Part shown: positions 35,753 to 43,836 of the stretch, one piece after another
Numbering within the stretch: position 1 is the first letter of the stretch
Layout: each line of letters begins with the position of its first letter
NCBI GenBank assembly: GCA_946480925.1
Contig: CAMLLU010000029.1
Span: 1 to 64,000 of the forward strand
Length of the DNA stretch: 64,000 bases
Source of the DNA: an uncultured Rivibacter sp.
GTDB taxonomy: Bacteria; Pseudomonadota; Gammaproteobacteria; Burkholderiales; Burkholderiaceae
Reading direction: 5' to 3'
The notes under the pieces: generated by a model
What the model was told of the DNA's origin: nothing
What the model saw: only the letters and a program-made list of their open reading frames with translations
The model's database searches: none
Position numbers and translations under genes: made by a program

Positions 35753-38137
35753 ATGAGTCGATTCCAAGTCCGCAAGGTCGCCGTGCTCGGCGCCGGCGTG
35801 ATGGGTGCGCAGATCGCGGCCCACCTGGTCAACGTGAAGGTGCCGGTCGTGCTGTTCGACCTGCCGGCGAAAGAGGGCCCGAAGAACGGCATCGTCAGCA
35901 AGGCCATCGACAACCTCAAGAAGCTGAAGCCGTCGCCGCTGGGCGTGCCGGAAGACGCTGCGCTGATCGGCCAGGCCAACTACGAAGAGCACCTCGAGCA
36001 GTTGAAGGACTGCGATCTCATCATCGAGGCGATCGCCGAGCGCATGGACTGGAAGCTCGACCTCTACAAGAAGATCGCCCCGTTCGTCGCACCCCACGCC
36101 ATCGTGGCGTCCAACACCTCCGGCCTGTCGATCACCAAGCTCAGCGAGGCGCTGCCCGAAGAGATCAAGCCGCGCTTCTGCGGCATCCACTTCTTCAACC
36201 CGCCGCGCTACATGTACCTGGTGGAGTTGATCCCCACGCCCACCACCCAGCCGCAGATCCTCGACCAGCTCGAGAGCTTCGTCACCACCGCCGTCGGCAA
36301 GGGCGTGGTGCGCGCAAAGGACACGCCCAACTTCGTGGCCAACCGCGTGGGCATCGCCGGCATGCTGGCCACCATCATCGAGGCCGAGAAGTTCGGCCTC
36401 ACCTATGACGTGGTCGACGACCTCACCGGCAAGAAGCTGGGCCGCGCCAGCTCGGGCACCTTCCGCACCGCCGACGTGGTGGGCCTGGACACCATGGCCC
36501 ACGTCATCAAGACGCTGCAGGACAACCTGGCCGACGATCCGTTCTTCCCGACCTACGGCACCCCTGCCGTGGTGGCCAAGCTGATCGGGCAGGGCGCCCT
36601 CGGCCAGAAGGCCGGCGCTGGCTTCTACAAGAAGGTCGGCAAGGACATCCTGCGCCTGGACCCCGCCAAGGGGGAGTACGTGCCCGCCGGCGGCAAGGCC
36701 GACGAGATCGTAGGCCGCATGCTCAAGAAGGCCCCCGCCGAGCGCCTGAAGCTGCTGCGCGAGTCGACCAACCCGCAGGCGCAGTTCCTGTGGGCCATCC
36801 TGCGCGACGGCTTCCACTACGCCGCGGTGCACCTGGCCGACATCGCCGAGACCGCGCGCGACGTGGACTTCGCGATGCGCTGGGGCTTCGGCACCCAGAA
36901 GGGACCGTTCGAGCTGTGGCAGGAGGCCGGCTGGCAGCAGGTGGCCCACTGGATCAAGGAAGACATCGAGGCAGGCAAAGCGCTCAGCAAGGCACCTTTG
37001 CCTGACTGGGTGTTCGACGGCCGCACCGGCGTGCACACGCCCGAAGGCTCGTGGTCGCCCACCAAGAAGGCCTACGTGCCGCGCAGCGCGCTGGCCGTCT
37101 ACCAGCGCCAGTACTTCCCCGAGAACGTGTCGGGCTCGGGCGCGGTGGAGCCGCTGAAATCGGGCACCGAAGTCTTCAAGAACGACGAAGTGCGCGTGTG
37201 GACGCAGGACGGCGAAGTGCTGATCGCCAGCATCACCGCCAAGCTGCACCTCATCAGCCCGACCGTCACCGAAGGCCTGCTGAAGGCGGTGGAACTGGCC
37301 GAGCAGGGCTACAAGGGCCTGGTGATCTGGTCGCCTGACGACGTGTTCTCGGCCGGCGCCAACCTCGAGGCGCTGATGCCGGTGTTCATGGCGAAGGGCG
37401 CCAAGGGCATCGCGCCCGAAGAGAAGAAGCTGCAGGACGCGATGCTGCGCATCCGCTATGCCACGGTGCCGGTCGTCTCGGCCATCCGCGGCATCGCGCT
37501 GGGCGGCGGCTGCGAACTGGCCATCCACTCGTCCCGGCGCGTGGCCGCGATGGAAAGCTACGTGGGCCTGGTGGAAGTGGGCGTGGGCCTCATCCCCGGT
37601 GCCGGCGGCCTGACCTACATCGCCCGCCGCGCCGCCGAGATGGCTGCGGCCGGCAATGCCAACGCCGACATCCAGAAGTTCCTGATCGACGGCTTCACCT
37701 CCGCCGCGATGGCCAAGGTGGGCACCAGCGCCATCGAAAGCCGCAAGCTGGGCTACCTGCTCGACAGCGACGTGATCGTGCCGAACAAGGACGAGCTGCT
37801 GTACGTGGCCGTGCAGCAGGCCAAGGCCATGTTCGAGTCGGGCTACCGCGCGCCGCACAAGGCCGTGTTCCCGGTGGCCGGCCGCAACGCGAAGGCCACC
37901 ATCATGGGCCAGCTCGCCAACATGCGCGACGGCGGCTTCATCAGCCAGCACGACTTCCACATCAGCACGCTGATCGCCGACGTGGTGTGCGGCGGCGACG
38001 TGGACGCCGGCTCGCTGGTGACCGAGGACTACCTGATGGCGCTGGAGCGCAAGCACTTCTGCGGCCTGCTGGAGCACCCGAAGAGCCAGGAACGGATCAT
38101 GGGCATGCTGCAGACGGGCAAGCCTGTCCGCAACTGA
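35753..38137 (+). CDS. 3-hydroxyacyl-CoA dehydrogenase / enoyl-CoA hydratase fusion (FadB-like)
   Basis: A 794-residue bifunctional beta-oxidation enzyme. The NAD-binding dehydrogenase comes first (VAVLGAGVMGAQIAAHLVNV near residue 8; CGIHFFNPPRYMYLVELIP near 145). The hydratase domain comes last (IRGIALGGGCELAIHSSRRV and LIPGAGGLTYIARR near 580-630). This order is the reverse of E. coli FadB, where the hydratase is N-terminal, and is the type common in Burkholderiales. GGAGAAACAACG precedes ATG 35753. It pairs functionally with the thiolase at 38630. Confidence 0.93.
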   Translation: MSRFQVRKVAVLGAGVMGAQIAAHLVNVKVPVVLFDLPAKEGPKNGIVSKAIDNLKKLKPSPLGVPEDAALIGQANYEEHLEQLKDCDLIIEAIAERMDWKLDLYKKIAPFVAPHAIVASNTSGLSITKLSEALPEEIKPRFCGIHFFNPPRYMYLVELIPTPTTQPQILDQLESFVTTAVGKGVVRAKDTPNFVANRVGIAGMLATIIEAEKFGLTYDVVDDLTGKKLGRASSGTFRTADVVGLDTMAHVIKTLQDNLADDPFFPTYGTPAVVAKLIGQGALGQKAGAGFYKKVGKDILRLDPAKGEYVPAGGKADEIVGRMLKKAPAERLKLLRESTNPQAQFLWAILRDGFHYAAVHLADIAETARDVDFAMRWGFGTQKGPFELWQEAGWQQVAHWIKEDIEAGKALSKAPLPDWVFDGRTGVHTPEGSWSPTKKAYVPRSALAVYQRQYFPENVSGSGAVEPLKSGTEVFKNDEVRVWTQDGEVLIASITAKLHLISPTVTEGLLKAVELAEQGYKGLVIWSPDDVFSAGANLEALMPVFMAKGAKGIAPEEKKLQDAMLRIRYATVPVVSAIRGIALGGGCELAIHSSRRVAAMESYVGLVEVGVGLIPGAGGLTYIARRAAEMAAAGNANADIQKFLIDGFTSAAMAKVGTSAIESRKLGYLLDSDVIVPNKDELLYVAVQQAKAMFESGYRAPHKAVFPVAGRNAKATIMGQLANMRDGGFISQHDFHISTLIADVVCGGDVDAGSLVTEDYLMALERKHFCGLLEHPKSQERIMGMLQTGKPVRN

Positions 38138-38159
38138 GTTGCAGCAGATGGCTTCCATG

Positions 38160-38255
38160 CACCCTCACCCCAACCCTCTCCCGCAGGCGGGAGAGGGGGC
38201 AGGTGTGCCCGACAACTCCCTCTCCCGCGCGCGGGAGAGGGCAGGGGTGAGGGTG
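38160..38255 (+). repeat. REP-like palindromes, two copies in opposite orientation
   Basis: Copy A (38160-38197) is a CACCCTCACCCCAA head followed by CCCTCTCCCGC-AG-GCGGGAGAGGG. Copy B (38218-38255) is the same unit inverted: the 24-bp palindrome at 38218-38241, then CAGGGGTGAGGGTG. This head-plus-palindrome pattern is a widely dispersed bacterial repeat. Both lie before the DUF559 gene. Confidence 0.8.
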
Positions 38256-38627
38256 GCACGTGCTCTGCGCCGGTCCTCCACCGACGCTGAAGCGCTTTTG
38301 TGGAGCAAGTTGCGTGCAAGGCAACTGGGCGGCCTCAAGTTCCGCCGCCAGCATCCGCTCGAAGGCTACGTGCTGGACTTTGCCTGCATTGAAGCGCGCC
38401 TCGCCGTCGAGATCGACGGCGGGCAGCACGCGCAACGCGATGCCGTGCGGCGAGACGACTTGCGGACGCAAGTCATCGGGTCTTGCGGCTTGCGCGTGCT
38501 CCGCTTCTGGAACAACGAAGTCCTGTCCAACCTTGAAGGCGTTCTTCAGGTCATCGCCGAAGCCGCCCACCCTCACCCCAACCCTCTCCCGCCGGCGGGA
38601 GAGGGAGCTGAATCAACTGGAGCCTAG
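38247..38627 (+). CDS. DUF559 endonuclease-domain protein flanked by REP-like repeats
   Basis: A 126-residue protein if started at GTG 38247, which lies inside the second repeat behind GAGAGGG. An in-frame ATG at 38139 would add 36 residues translated from the repeat (HPHPNPLPQAGEGA). The domain reads RRSSTDAEALLWSKLRARQL, KFRRQHPLEGYVLDFAC, LAVEIDGGQHAQR and GLRVLRFWNNEVL. This is the DUF559 pattern related to very-short-patch-repair endonucleases, with candidate catalytic Asp and Glu in LDF and VEIDG. It stops three bases before fadA and splits fadB from fadA. The C-terminal residues come from a third repeat. Function unknown; mobility linked to the repeats is conceivable. Confidence 0.8.
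   Translation: MRVARALRRSSTDAEALLWSKLRARQLGGLKFRRQHPLEGYVLDFACIEARLAVEIDGGQHAQRDAVRRDDLRTQVIGSCGLRVLRFWNNEVLSNLEGVLQVIAEAAHPHPNPLPPAGEGAESTGA
38568..38605 (+). repeat. REP-like palindrome, third copy
   Basis: CACCCTCACCCCA followed by the perfect 24-bp palindrome CCCTCTCCCGCC/GGCGGGAGAGGG (38582-38605). It has the same orientation as copy A and overlaps the 3' end of the DUF559 gene. Confidence 0.8.
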
Positions 38628-38629
38628 AC

Positions 38630-39826
38630 ATGGCCAAGCAAGTTCAAGACGCCTACATCGTCGCCGCCACGCGCACCCCGATCGGCCGTTCCGGCCGCGG
38701 CTACTTCAAGAACACGCGGCCCGACGACCTGTTGGTCGCCGCAGTGAAGAGTGCGATGGCCCAGGTGCCCTCGCTCGACCCCAAGGCGATCGAAGACGCC
38801 ATCATCGGCTGCTCCTTCCCCGAGGGCGAGCAGGGCATGAACATGGCGCGCATCGCCATGGCGCTGGCCTTCTCGCACCCGGTGGGCGGCGTCACCGTCA
38901 ACCGCTTCTGCGCCTCGGGCGTCACCGCCATCCAGATGGCGGCCGACCGCATCCGCGTTGGTGAGGCCGACGTGCTGATCGCCGGCGGCGCGGAGTCGAT
39001 GAGCCTGGTGCCCATGGGCGGCAACAAGCCTTCGTTCAACCCCGAGGTGTTCGCCAAGGACGAAAACGTCGGCATCGCCTACGGCATGGGCCTCACCGCC
39101 GAGAAGGTGGCCGCGCAGTGGAAGGTGAGCCGCGAGGCGCAGGACGCCTTCGCGCTCGAGTCGCACCAGCGCGCGCTCAAGGCCATCGCGGCCGGCGAGT
39201 TCAAGGACGAGATCACGCCGATCGAGGTGAAGGCCCGCACGCCGGATCTCACCACCGGTGAGCAACTGGTGAAGACGCGCGTCGTCGACATCGACGAAGG
39301 CCCGCGCCCCGACACCTCGCTCGAAGGCCTGGCCAAGCTGAAGCCGGTGTTCGCCGCCAAGGGCAGCGTCACCGCCGGCAACAGCTCGCAGACCAGCGAC
39401 GGCGCCGGCGCGCTGATCCTGGCCAGCGAAAAGGCCGTCAAGCAGTTCGACCTGAAGCCGCTGGCGCGTTTCGTGAGCTTCGCCGCGCGCGGCGTGCCAC
39501 CCGAGATCATGGGCATCGGCCCGATCGAGGCCATCCCGGCCGCGCTCAAGTACGCCGGCCTCACGCAAGACCAGATCGACTGGATCGAGTTGAACGAAGC
39601 CTTCGCGGCCCAGTCGCTCGCCGTCATCAACAGCGTGGGCCTGGACCCGAAGAAGGTGAACCCGATGGGCGGCGCCATTGCGCTGGGCCACCCGCTGGGC
39701 GCCACCGGCGCCATCCGCGCGGCCACCGTGGTGCACGCACTGCGCCGCCACAACCTGAAGTACGGCATGGTGACCATGTGCGTGGGCACAGGCCAGGGCG
39801 CCGCGGGCATCTTCGAACGCGTCTGA
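38630..39826 (+). CDS. Acetyl-CoA C-acyltransferase (thiolase, FadA-like)
   Basis: A 398-residue thiolase that cleaves 3-ketoacyl-CoA, the last beta-oxidation step. The active-site Cys is in TVNRFCASGVTAIQMAADR (about residue 92). The second signature NPMGGAIALGHPLGATGA and the C-terminal MVTMCVGTGQGAAG carry the catalytic His and Cys. It is partner of the fadB-like gene, from which it is separated by the DUF559/REP insertion. Confidence 0.94.
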   Translation: MAKQVQDAYIVAATRTPIGRSGRGYFKNTRPDDLLVAAVKSAMAQVPSLDPKAIEDAIIGCSFPEGEQGMNMARIAMALAFSHPVGGVTVNRFCASGVTAIQMAADRIRVGEADVLIAGGAESMSLVPMGGNKPSFNPEVFAKDENVGIAYGMGLTAEKVAAQWKVSREAQDAFALESHQRALKAIAAGEFKDEITPIEVKARTPDLTTGEQLVKTRVVDIDEGPRPDTSLEGLAKLKPVFAAKGSVTAGNSSQTSDGAGALILASEKAVKQFDLKPLARFVSFAARGVPPEIMGIGPIEAIPAALKYAGLTQDQIDWIELNEAFAAQSLAVINSVGLDPKKVNPMGGAIALGHPLGATGAIRAATVVHALRRHNLKYGMVTMCVGTGQGAAGIFERV

Positions 39827-39851
39827 CCGGCCTGCCGGGCTGACGACACAA

Positions 39852-39882
39852 GGGCCGCCATCACTCCTGGTGCTGGCGGCCC
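39852..39882 (+). terminator. Terminator-like hairpin after the thiolase
   Basis: GGGCCGCCA and TGGCGGCCC pair over nine bases around a 13-base loop, 26 bases after the stop, with CGAGTCATTT following. This suggests partial termination before the next gene. Confidence 0.55.
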
Positions 39883-39904
39883 GAGTCATTTCTGGAGGGA
39901 GCTG

Positions 39905-40417
39905 ATGAGCATTCGCAGACGCGAGCTGGTAGTGGCCGCCGCGGCCATGCCGTTGGCCGGTTGCGCGGCTGGCGACGTGAAGGGTTTCGCCGACCTGGCG
40001 GCCGCGCGCAAGGCCATCGAAGGGCTCGCATCGGGCTGGCGCTCGACCGGCGCCTGGTCGCTGGCGCAGATGCTCAACCACACCGCGCAAAGCATCGAAT
40101 ATTCGATGGTGGGCTTTCCGGAGATGAAGTCCGCGCTGTTCCGCCACACCGTGGGCAGCGGGGCCTTTGCCGTCTTCAAGGCACGCGGCGCGATGAGCCA
40201 TTCGCTGGACGAACCCATTCCCGGTGCACCGGCGCTCGCGGCGTCAGACGCGCTGCCGGCCGCCATTGAACGCGTGCTGAAGGCACTGCATGACTTCGAG
40301 GCCCATGCCGGTGAACTGCGCCCGCATTTCGCTTATGGCGAGCTCGACAAGGCCGACTACACCCGCGCCCAGCTGATGCACCTGGCCAACCACTGGCAAG
40401 AGGTGGTGCCAGCCTGA
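39905..40417 (+). CDS. DUF1569 protein (DinB-like fold)
   Basis: A 170-residue protein with a short basic and hydrophobic leader (MSIRRRELVVAAAAMPLAGC) that resembles a twin-arginine or lipoprotein signal. The body has TGAWSLAQMLNHTAQSIEYS and YTRAQLMHLANHWQEV, the DUF1569 pattern with spaced His residues of a DinB-like four-helix metal-binding fold. Role unknown. It is co-directional with the fatty-acid genes. Confidence 0.75.
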   Translation: MSIRRRELVVAAAAMPLAGCAAGDVKGFADLAAARKAIEGLASGWRSTGAWSLAQMLNHTAQSIEYSMVGFPEMKSALFRHTVGSGAFAVFKARGAMSHSLDEPIPGAPALAASDALPAAIERVLKALHDFEAHAGELRPHFAYGELDKADYTRAQLMHLANHWQEVVPA

Positions 40418-40439
40418 CCCATAAAGAGGAGACCGCGAC

Positions 40440-41300
40440 ATGAAGCAGATGTTCGAAGTCCTCACGGCCGACGGCCACCGCCTGCAGGCGCAGACCTTCG
40501 GCCCGGCCGGCCAGCCGCCCACGCGCGTGGTCGTCATCGCGCCGGCCATGGGCGTGCGGCAGGGCTACTACGAACCCTTCGCGCGCTGGCTGGCGCAACA
40601 GGGCATGGCGGTGGTGACCTTCGACTACCGCGGCATGGGCGATTCGGCGCCCGCGTCGTTGAAGGGCTTCAAGGCCGACCTCCACGACTGGGCACAGCGC
40701 GACCTGCCGGCCGTGGTGGAGGCCGCCGCGCAGCGTTACCCCGACCTGCCGATGAGCTACGTGGGCCACAGCCTGGGCGGCCAGATCTTCGGCCTGCTGC
40801 CCAACCGCGACCGCTTCGAGCGCGTGCTCACCGTGGCCTCGGGCTCCGGCTATGCCAGGCTCAATGCGAAGCCGCTGCGCTACTACGCATGGTGGCTGTG
40901 GCACGTGGTGGCGCCGATCTCCATTGCGCTGAGCGGCTACTTCCCCGGTCGCCGCCTCAAGAAGGTGGGCGACCTGCCGGCCGGCGTGATGCTGCAATGG
41001 CGCCGCTGGTGCATGCACCCCGACTACGTAGGCAGCGAAGGCGAGGCCGTGCGGGCGCAATACGCGCAGGTGCAAACGCCCATCACGGCGCTCATCTTCC
41101 CCGACGACGAATACATGACCGACCGCGGCGTGCGCCGCCTGCACAGCCTGTATGCCGGCGCGCCGGTGCACTTCGAAACCGTGAAGCCGCAGGCGTTGGG
41201 CGTCAAGCGCATCGGACACTTCGGCTTCTTCCGCGACAAGATGCAAGCCGCGCTGTGGCCGCAGGTGCCGCAGTGGCTGGGTGCATCCGCCCGCCTTTGA
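40440..41300 (+). CDS. Alpha/beta hydrolase
   Basis: A 286-residue serine hydrolase. The nucleophile elbow is YVGHSLGGQIF (about residues 104-114), the oxyanion region precedes GVRQGYYEPFARWLAQQG, and the catalytic Asp and His fit IFPDDEYMTD and RIGHFGFF. The substrate cannot be told from sequence; a lipid ester or acyl-CoA is plausible given the cluster. Confidence 0.85.
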   Translation: MKQMFEVLTADGHRLQAQTFGPAGQPPTRVVVIAPAMGVRQGYYEPFARWLAQQGMAVVTFDYRGMGDSAPASLKGFKADLHDWAQRDLPAVVEAAAQRYPDLPMSYVGHSLGGQIFGLLPNRDRFERVLTVASGSGYARLNAKPLRYYAWWLWHVVAPISIALSGYFPGRRLKKVGDLPAGVMLQWRRWCMHPDYVGSEGEAVRAQYAQVQTPITALIFPDDEYMTDRGVRRLHSLYAGAPVHFETVKPQALGVKRIGHFGFFRDKMQAALWPQVPQWLGASARL

Positions 41301-41329
41301 ACACGACAGCTTTTTCCCTGGAGACGACC

Positions 41330-42100
41330 ATGTCCGACATCCTGGTGCACCTCGAGAACTCGGTGCTCACGCTCACCTTCAACCGCCTCGACAAGAAGAA
41401 CGCCATCACGCAGGCGATGTATGCCGCGCTGGCCAATGCACTGGCCGAGGCCGCCAACGACGACGCCGTGCGCGCCGTCGTGATCCAGGGCCATGAGCAG
41501 ATCTTCACTGCCGGCAACGACCTGCAGGACTTCCTGGCCTCGCCGCCTGCGCCCGATGCCCGTGAGGAAGCGCCGGTGTTCCGCTTCCTGCACACCATCC
41601 AGTCCTTTCCCAAGCCGGTCGTAGCTGCCGTGTGCGGTGCGGCGGTGGGCATCGGCACCACGCTGCTGCTGCATTGCGACCTCGTCTATGCCGGCGACAA
41701 CGCGGCCTTCAGCCTGCCCTTCGTGAACCTGGGCCTGTGCCCTGAGGCCGGCTCCACCTACCTGCTGCCGCAGCTGCTGGGCTACCAGCGCGCAGCCGAG
41801 AAGCTGTTGCTGGGCGAGCCGTTCTATGCCGAAGAGGCAGCCGAAATCGGCATCGTCAACCGCGTGCTGCCGCCCGGCGAGGTGAATGCCTACGCGCAAG
41901 CCCAGGCCGCCAAGCTGGCCGCCAAGCCGTCTGCTTCGCTGAAGGCCACCAAGGCCTTGATGAAGAAAGGCATGCAGGAAACGGCGGCCCGCATGAACGA
42001 GGAAGGCGAGATCTTCGGCCGCATGCTGCGCGAGCCCGCGGCCCGCGAAGCCATGACCGCGTTCATGGAGAAGCGCAAGCCTGACTTCTCGAAGTTCTGA
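41330..42100 (+). CDS. Enoyl-CoA hydratase/isomerase family protein
   Basis: A 256-residue crotonase-fold enzyme. FTAGNDLQDFLAS (about 60-72) forms the first oxyanion-hole loop and VCGAAVGIGTTLLLHCDLVY the second. ALPFVNLGL-type SLPFVNLGLCPEAGSTYLLP follows. The C-terminal KPDFSKF is typical of Burkholderiales hydratases. ATG 41330 follows GGAGACGACC; the frame is open earlier but shadows the hydrolase. A second hydratase next to the FadB-like fusion suggests activity on unusual acyl-CoAs. Confidence 0.9.
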   Translation: MSDILVHLENSVLTLTFNRLDKKNAITQAMYAALANALAEAANDDAVRAVVIQGHEQIFTAGNDLQDFLASPPAPDAREEAPVFRFLHTIQSFPKPVVAAVCGAAVGIGTTLLLHCDLVYAGDNAAFSLPFVNLGLCPEAGSTYLLPQLLGYQRAAEKLLLGEPFYAEEAAEIGIVNRVLPPGEVNAYAQAQAAKLAAKPSASLKATKALMKKGMQETAARMNEEGEIFGRMLREPAAREAMTAFMEKRKPDFSKF

Positions 42101-42110
42101 GTCGGCCAGC

Positions 42111-42908
42111 ATGGCCTTGCTCGCCAAGATCGCACTAGGGCCGCTCCTGCTGTGGCAGGCGCGCGATGTGCGGCGCCGTGCGGTCGCCCTGGCCGAAGCG
42201 GCCGGCGAGCGCGAAGGCGTGGTGGGCGAGGGGGCGCCGCTGCGCGTGCTGATCGTGGGCGACTCTTCAGGGGCTGGCGTTGGTGTCGACACGCAGGACG
42301 AAGCCTTTGCCGGCTACCTGACGCGGGCCATTGCCCGCGATGGGCGGTGCCGCGTGCAGTGGCAGCTCATCGCCCGCTCGGGCGTTTCGACGCCGGCGGC
42401 GTGCGACCTGCTGAGCACCAGCACAGCCCGCCCGGCCGACATTGCGGTGGTAGTGCTGGGCGTCAACGACGTGGTCGAGCAGCTGCCGTTGCGCAGCGCC
42501 CTGAATGCGCGCGAACAGCTCGTGCAGCTGCTGCGTGAAATGGCTGGTGTGCGGCACGTGGTGTTTGCGCCGCTACCGCCGATGCACGAGTTCCCGCTGC
42601 TGCCGCAACCATTGCGCACCGTGATCGGTCGCGACGCACGCCGGCTCGACGCCGCACAAGCCGCCTGGGCGGCGCGACAGGCCGGCGTGAGCCACGTGCC
42701 GATCGACGTGCGCTTGAGCCCCGAAGTGATGGCGCGCGACGGCTTCCACCCCGGCCCCGAGGTCTATCGCACGTGCGGCGAGGCGATCGCCGCGTTCATC
42801 GTCGACCTGATGGTGACCAGTGACTTGCGACTGGTGACCAGACAAGCGCCGACCGTCCGCATTCACGAGTCACTGCTCACCAGTCCACAACGAGGAGACG
42901 AACCATGA
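42111..42908 (+). CDS. SGNH/GDSL hydrolase
   Basis: A 265-residue esterase-like protein. Block I LIVGDSSGAGVGVD carries the nucleophile Ser, LGVNDVVEQ is block III, and DGFHPGPEVY carries the catalytic Asp-x-x-His. There is no convincing signal peptide, although the first 20 residues are hydrophobic. It overlaps the next gene by four bases. Confidence 0.85.
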   Translation: MALLAKIALGPLLLWQARDVRRRAVALAEAAGEREGVVGEGAPLRVLIVGDSSGAGVGVDTQDEAFAGYLTRAIARDGRCRVQWQLIARSGVSTPAACDLLSTSTARPADIAVVVLGVNDVVEQLPLRSALNAREQLVQLLREMAGVRHVVFAPLPPMHEFPLLPQPLRTVIGRDARRLDAAQAAWAARQAGVSHVPIDVRLSPEVMARDGFHPGPEVYRTCGEAIAAFIVDLMVTSDLRLVTRQAPTVRIHESLLTSPQRGDEP

Positions 42909-43735
42909 GCCTCAAAGGCAAGACCCTGTTCATCACCGGTGCCTCGCGCGGCATCGGCCTGGCCATCGCCAAGCGTGCGGCGGCGGACGGCGCCAACATC
43001 GCGATCATCGCGAAGACCACCGACCCGAACCCCAAGCTGCCTGGAACCATCTACTCCGCAGCCGAGGAGATCAACGCCGCCGGAGGCCAGGCGCTGCCGA
43101 TCGCGGGCGACATCCGGGAAGAAGCTTCGGTGCTCGATGCGGTGGCCAAGACGGTGGAGCGCTTCGGCGGCATCGACATCCTGGTCAACAACGCCAGCGC
43201 GATCAGCCTCACACCCACGCACATGACGCCGATGAAGCGCTTCGACCTCATGTTCGGCGTGAACGTGCGCGGCACCTACCTGTGCACGCAGGCCTGCCTG
43301 CAGCACCTGCAGAAGTCGGCGGAGCAGGGCCGCAATCCGCACGTGCTCAACATGTCGCCGCCCCTGTCGATGCGCGAGCACTGGTTCAAGAACCACGTGG
43401 CCTACACGATGGCGAAGTACGGCATGAGCGAATGCACGCTGGGCCATGCGGGCGAGTTCCGGCCGTACGGCATTGCGGTGAACTCGCTGTGGCCGCGCAC
43501 GGCGATCGCTACCGCCGCGCTGCAGATGATTCCCGGCGCCGACCTCAACCTGTGCCGCAAGCCGGAGATCCTGGCCGATGCGGCGCACTTCATCTTGACC
43601 AGCGACGCGAAGACCACGACCGGCAATTTCTTCATCGACGATGAGGTGCTGGCCAAGCATGGCGTCACGGACCTCGAGCCTTACAGCGTCGTGCCGGGGA
43701 CGAAGAACTTCATCCCCGACTTCTTCGTGGATTGA
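42905..43735 (+). CDS. Short-chain dehydrogenase (HSDL2-like SDR)
   Basis: A 276-residue NAD(P)-dependent oxidoreductase. TGASRGIGLAIAKRAA binds the cofactor, LVNNASAIS is the NNAG element, and YTMAKYG holds the catalytic Tyr-x3-Lys. Ser is displaced in MSPPLS. LTSDAKTTTGNFFIDDEVL is typical of the hydroxysteroid-dehydrogenase-like-2 subgroup linked to fatty-acid metabolism. It overlaps the SGNH gene (ATGA) and ends the cluster. Confidence 0.9.
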   Translation: MSLKGKTLFITGASRGIGLAIAKRAAADGANIAIIAKTTDPNPKLPGTIYSAAEEINAAGGQALPIAGDIREEASVLDAVAKTVERFGGIDILVNNASAISLTPTHMTPMKRFDLMFGVNVRGTYLCTQACLQHLQKSAEQGRNPHVLNMSPPLSMREHWFKNHVAYTMAKYGMSECTLGHAGEFRPYGIAVNSLWPRTAIATAALQMIPGADLNLCRKPEILADAAHFILTSDAKTTTGNFFIDDEVLAKHGVTDLEPYSVVPGTKNFIPDFFVD

Positions 43736-43761
43736 CGCCCACCCCCTACGGCCTGACGGCA

Positions 43762-43777
43762 GCCCCCTCAAGGGGGC
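43762..43777. terminator. GC hairpin between convergent genes
   Basis: GCCCCC and GGGGGC pair around TCAA between the convergent SDR and DadA-type genes. There is no T run. It may serve both directions. The surrounding 43736-43836 has no gene. Confidence 0.4.
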
Positions 43778-43836
43778 GACGCCAGTGGACCGGCGGAGCC
43801 GGATCCACGGCGTCCACCGGGCTTCCTTGTCCGCGC

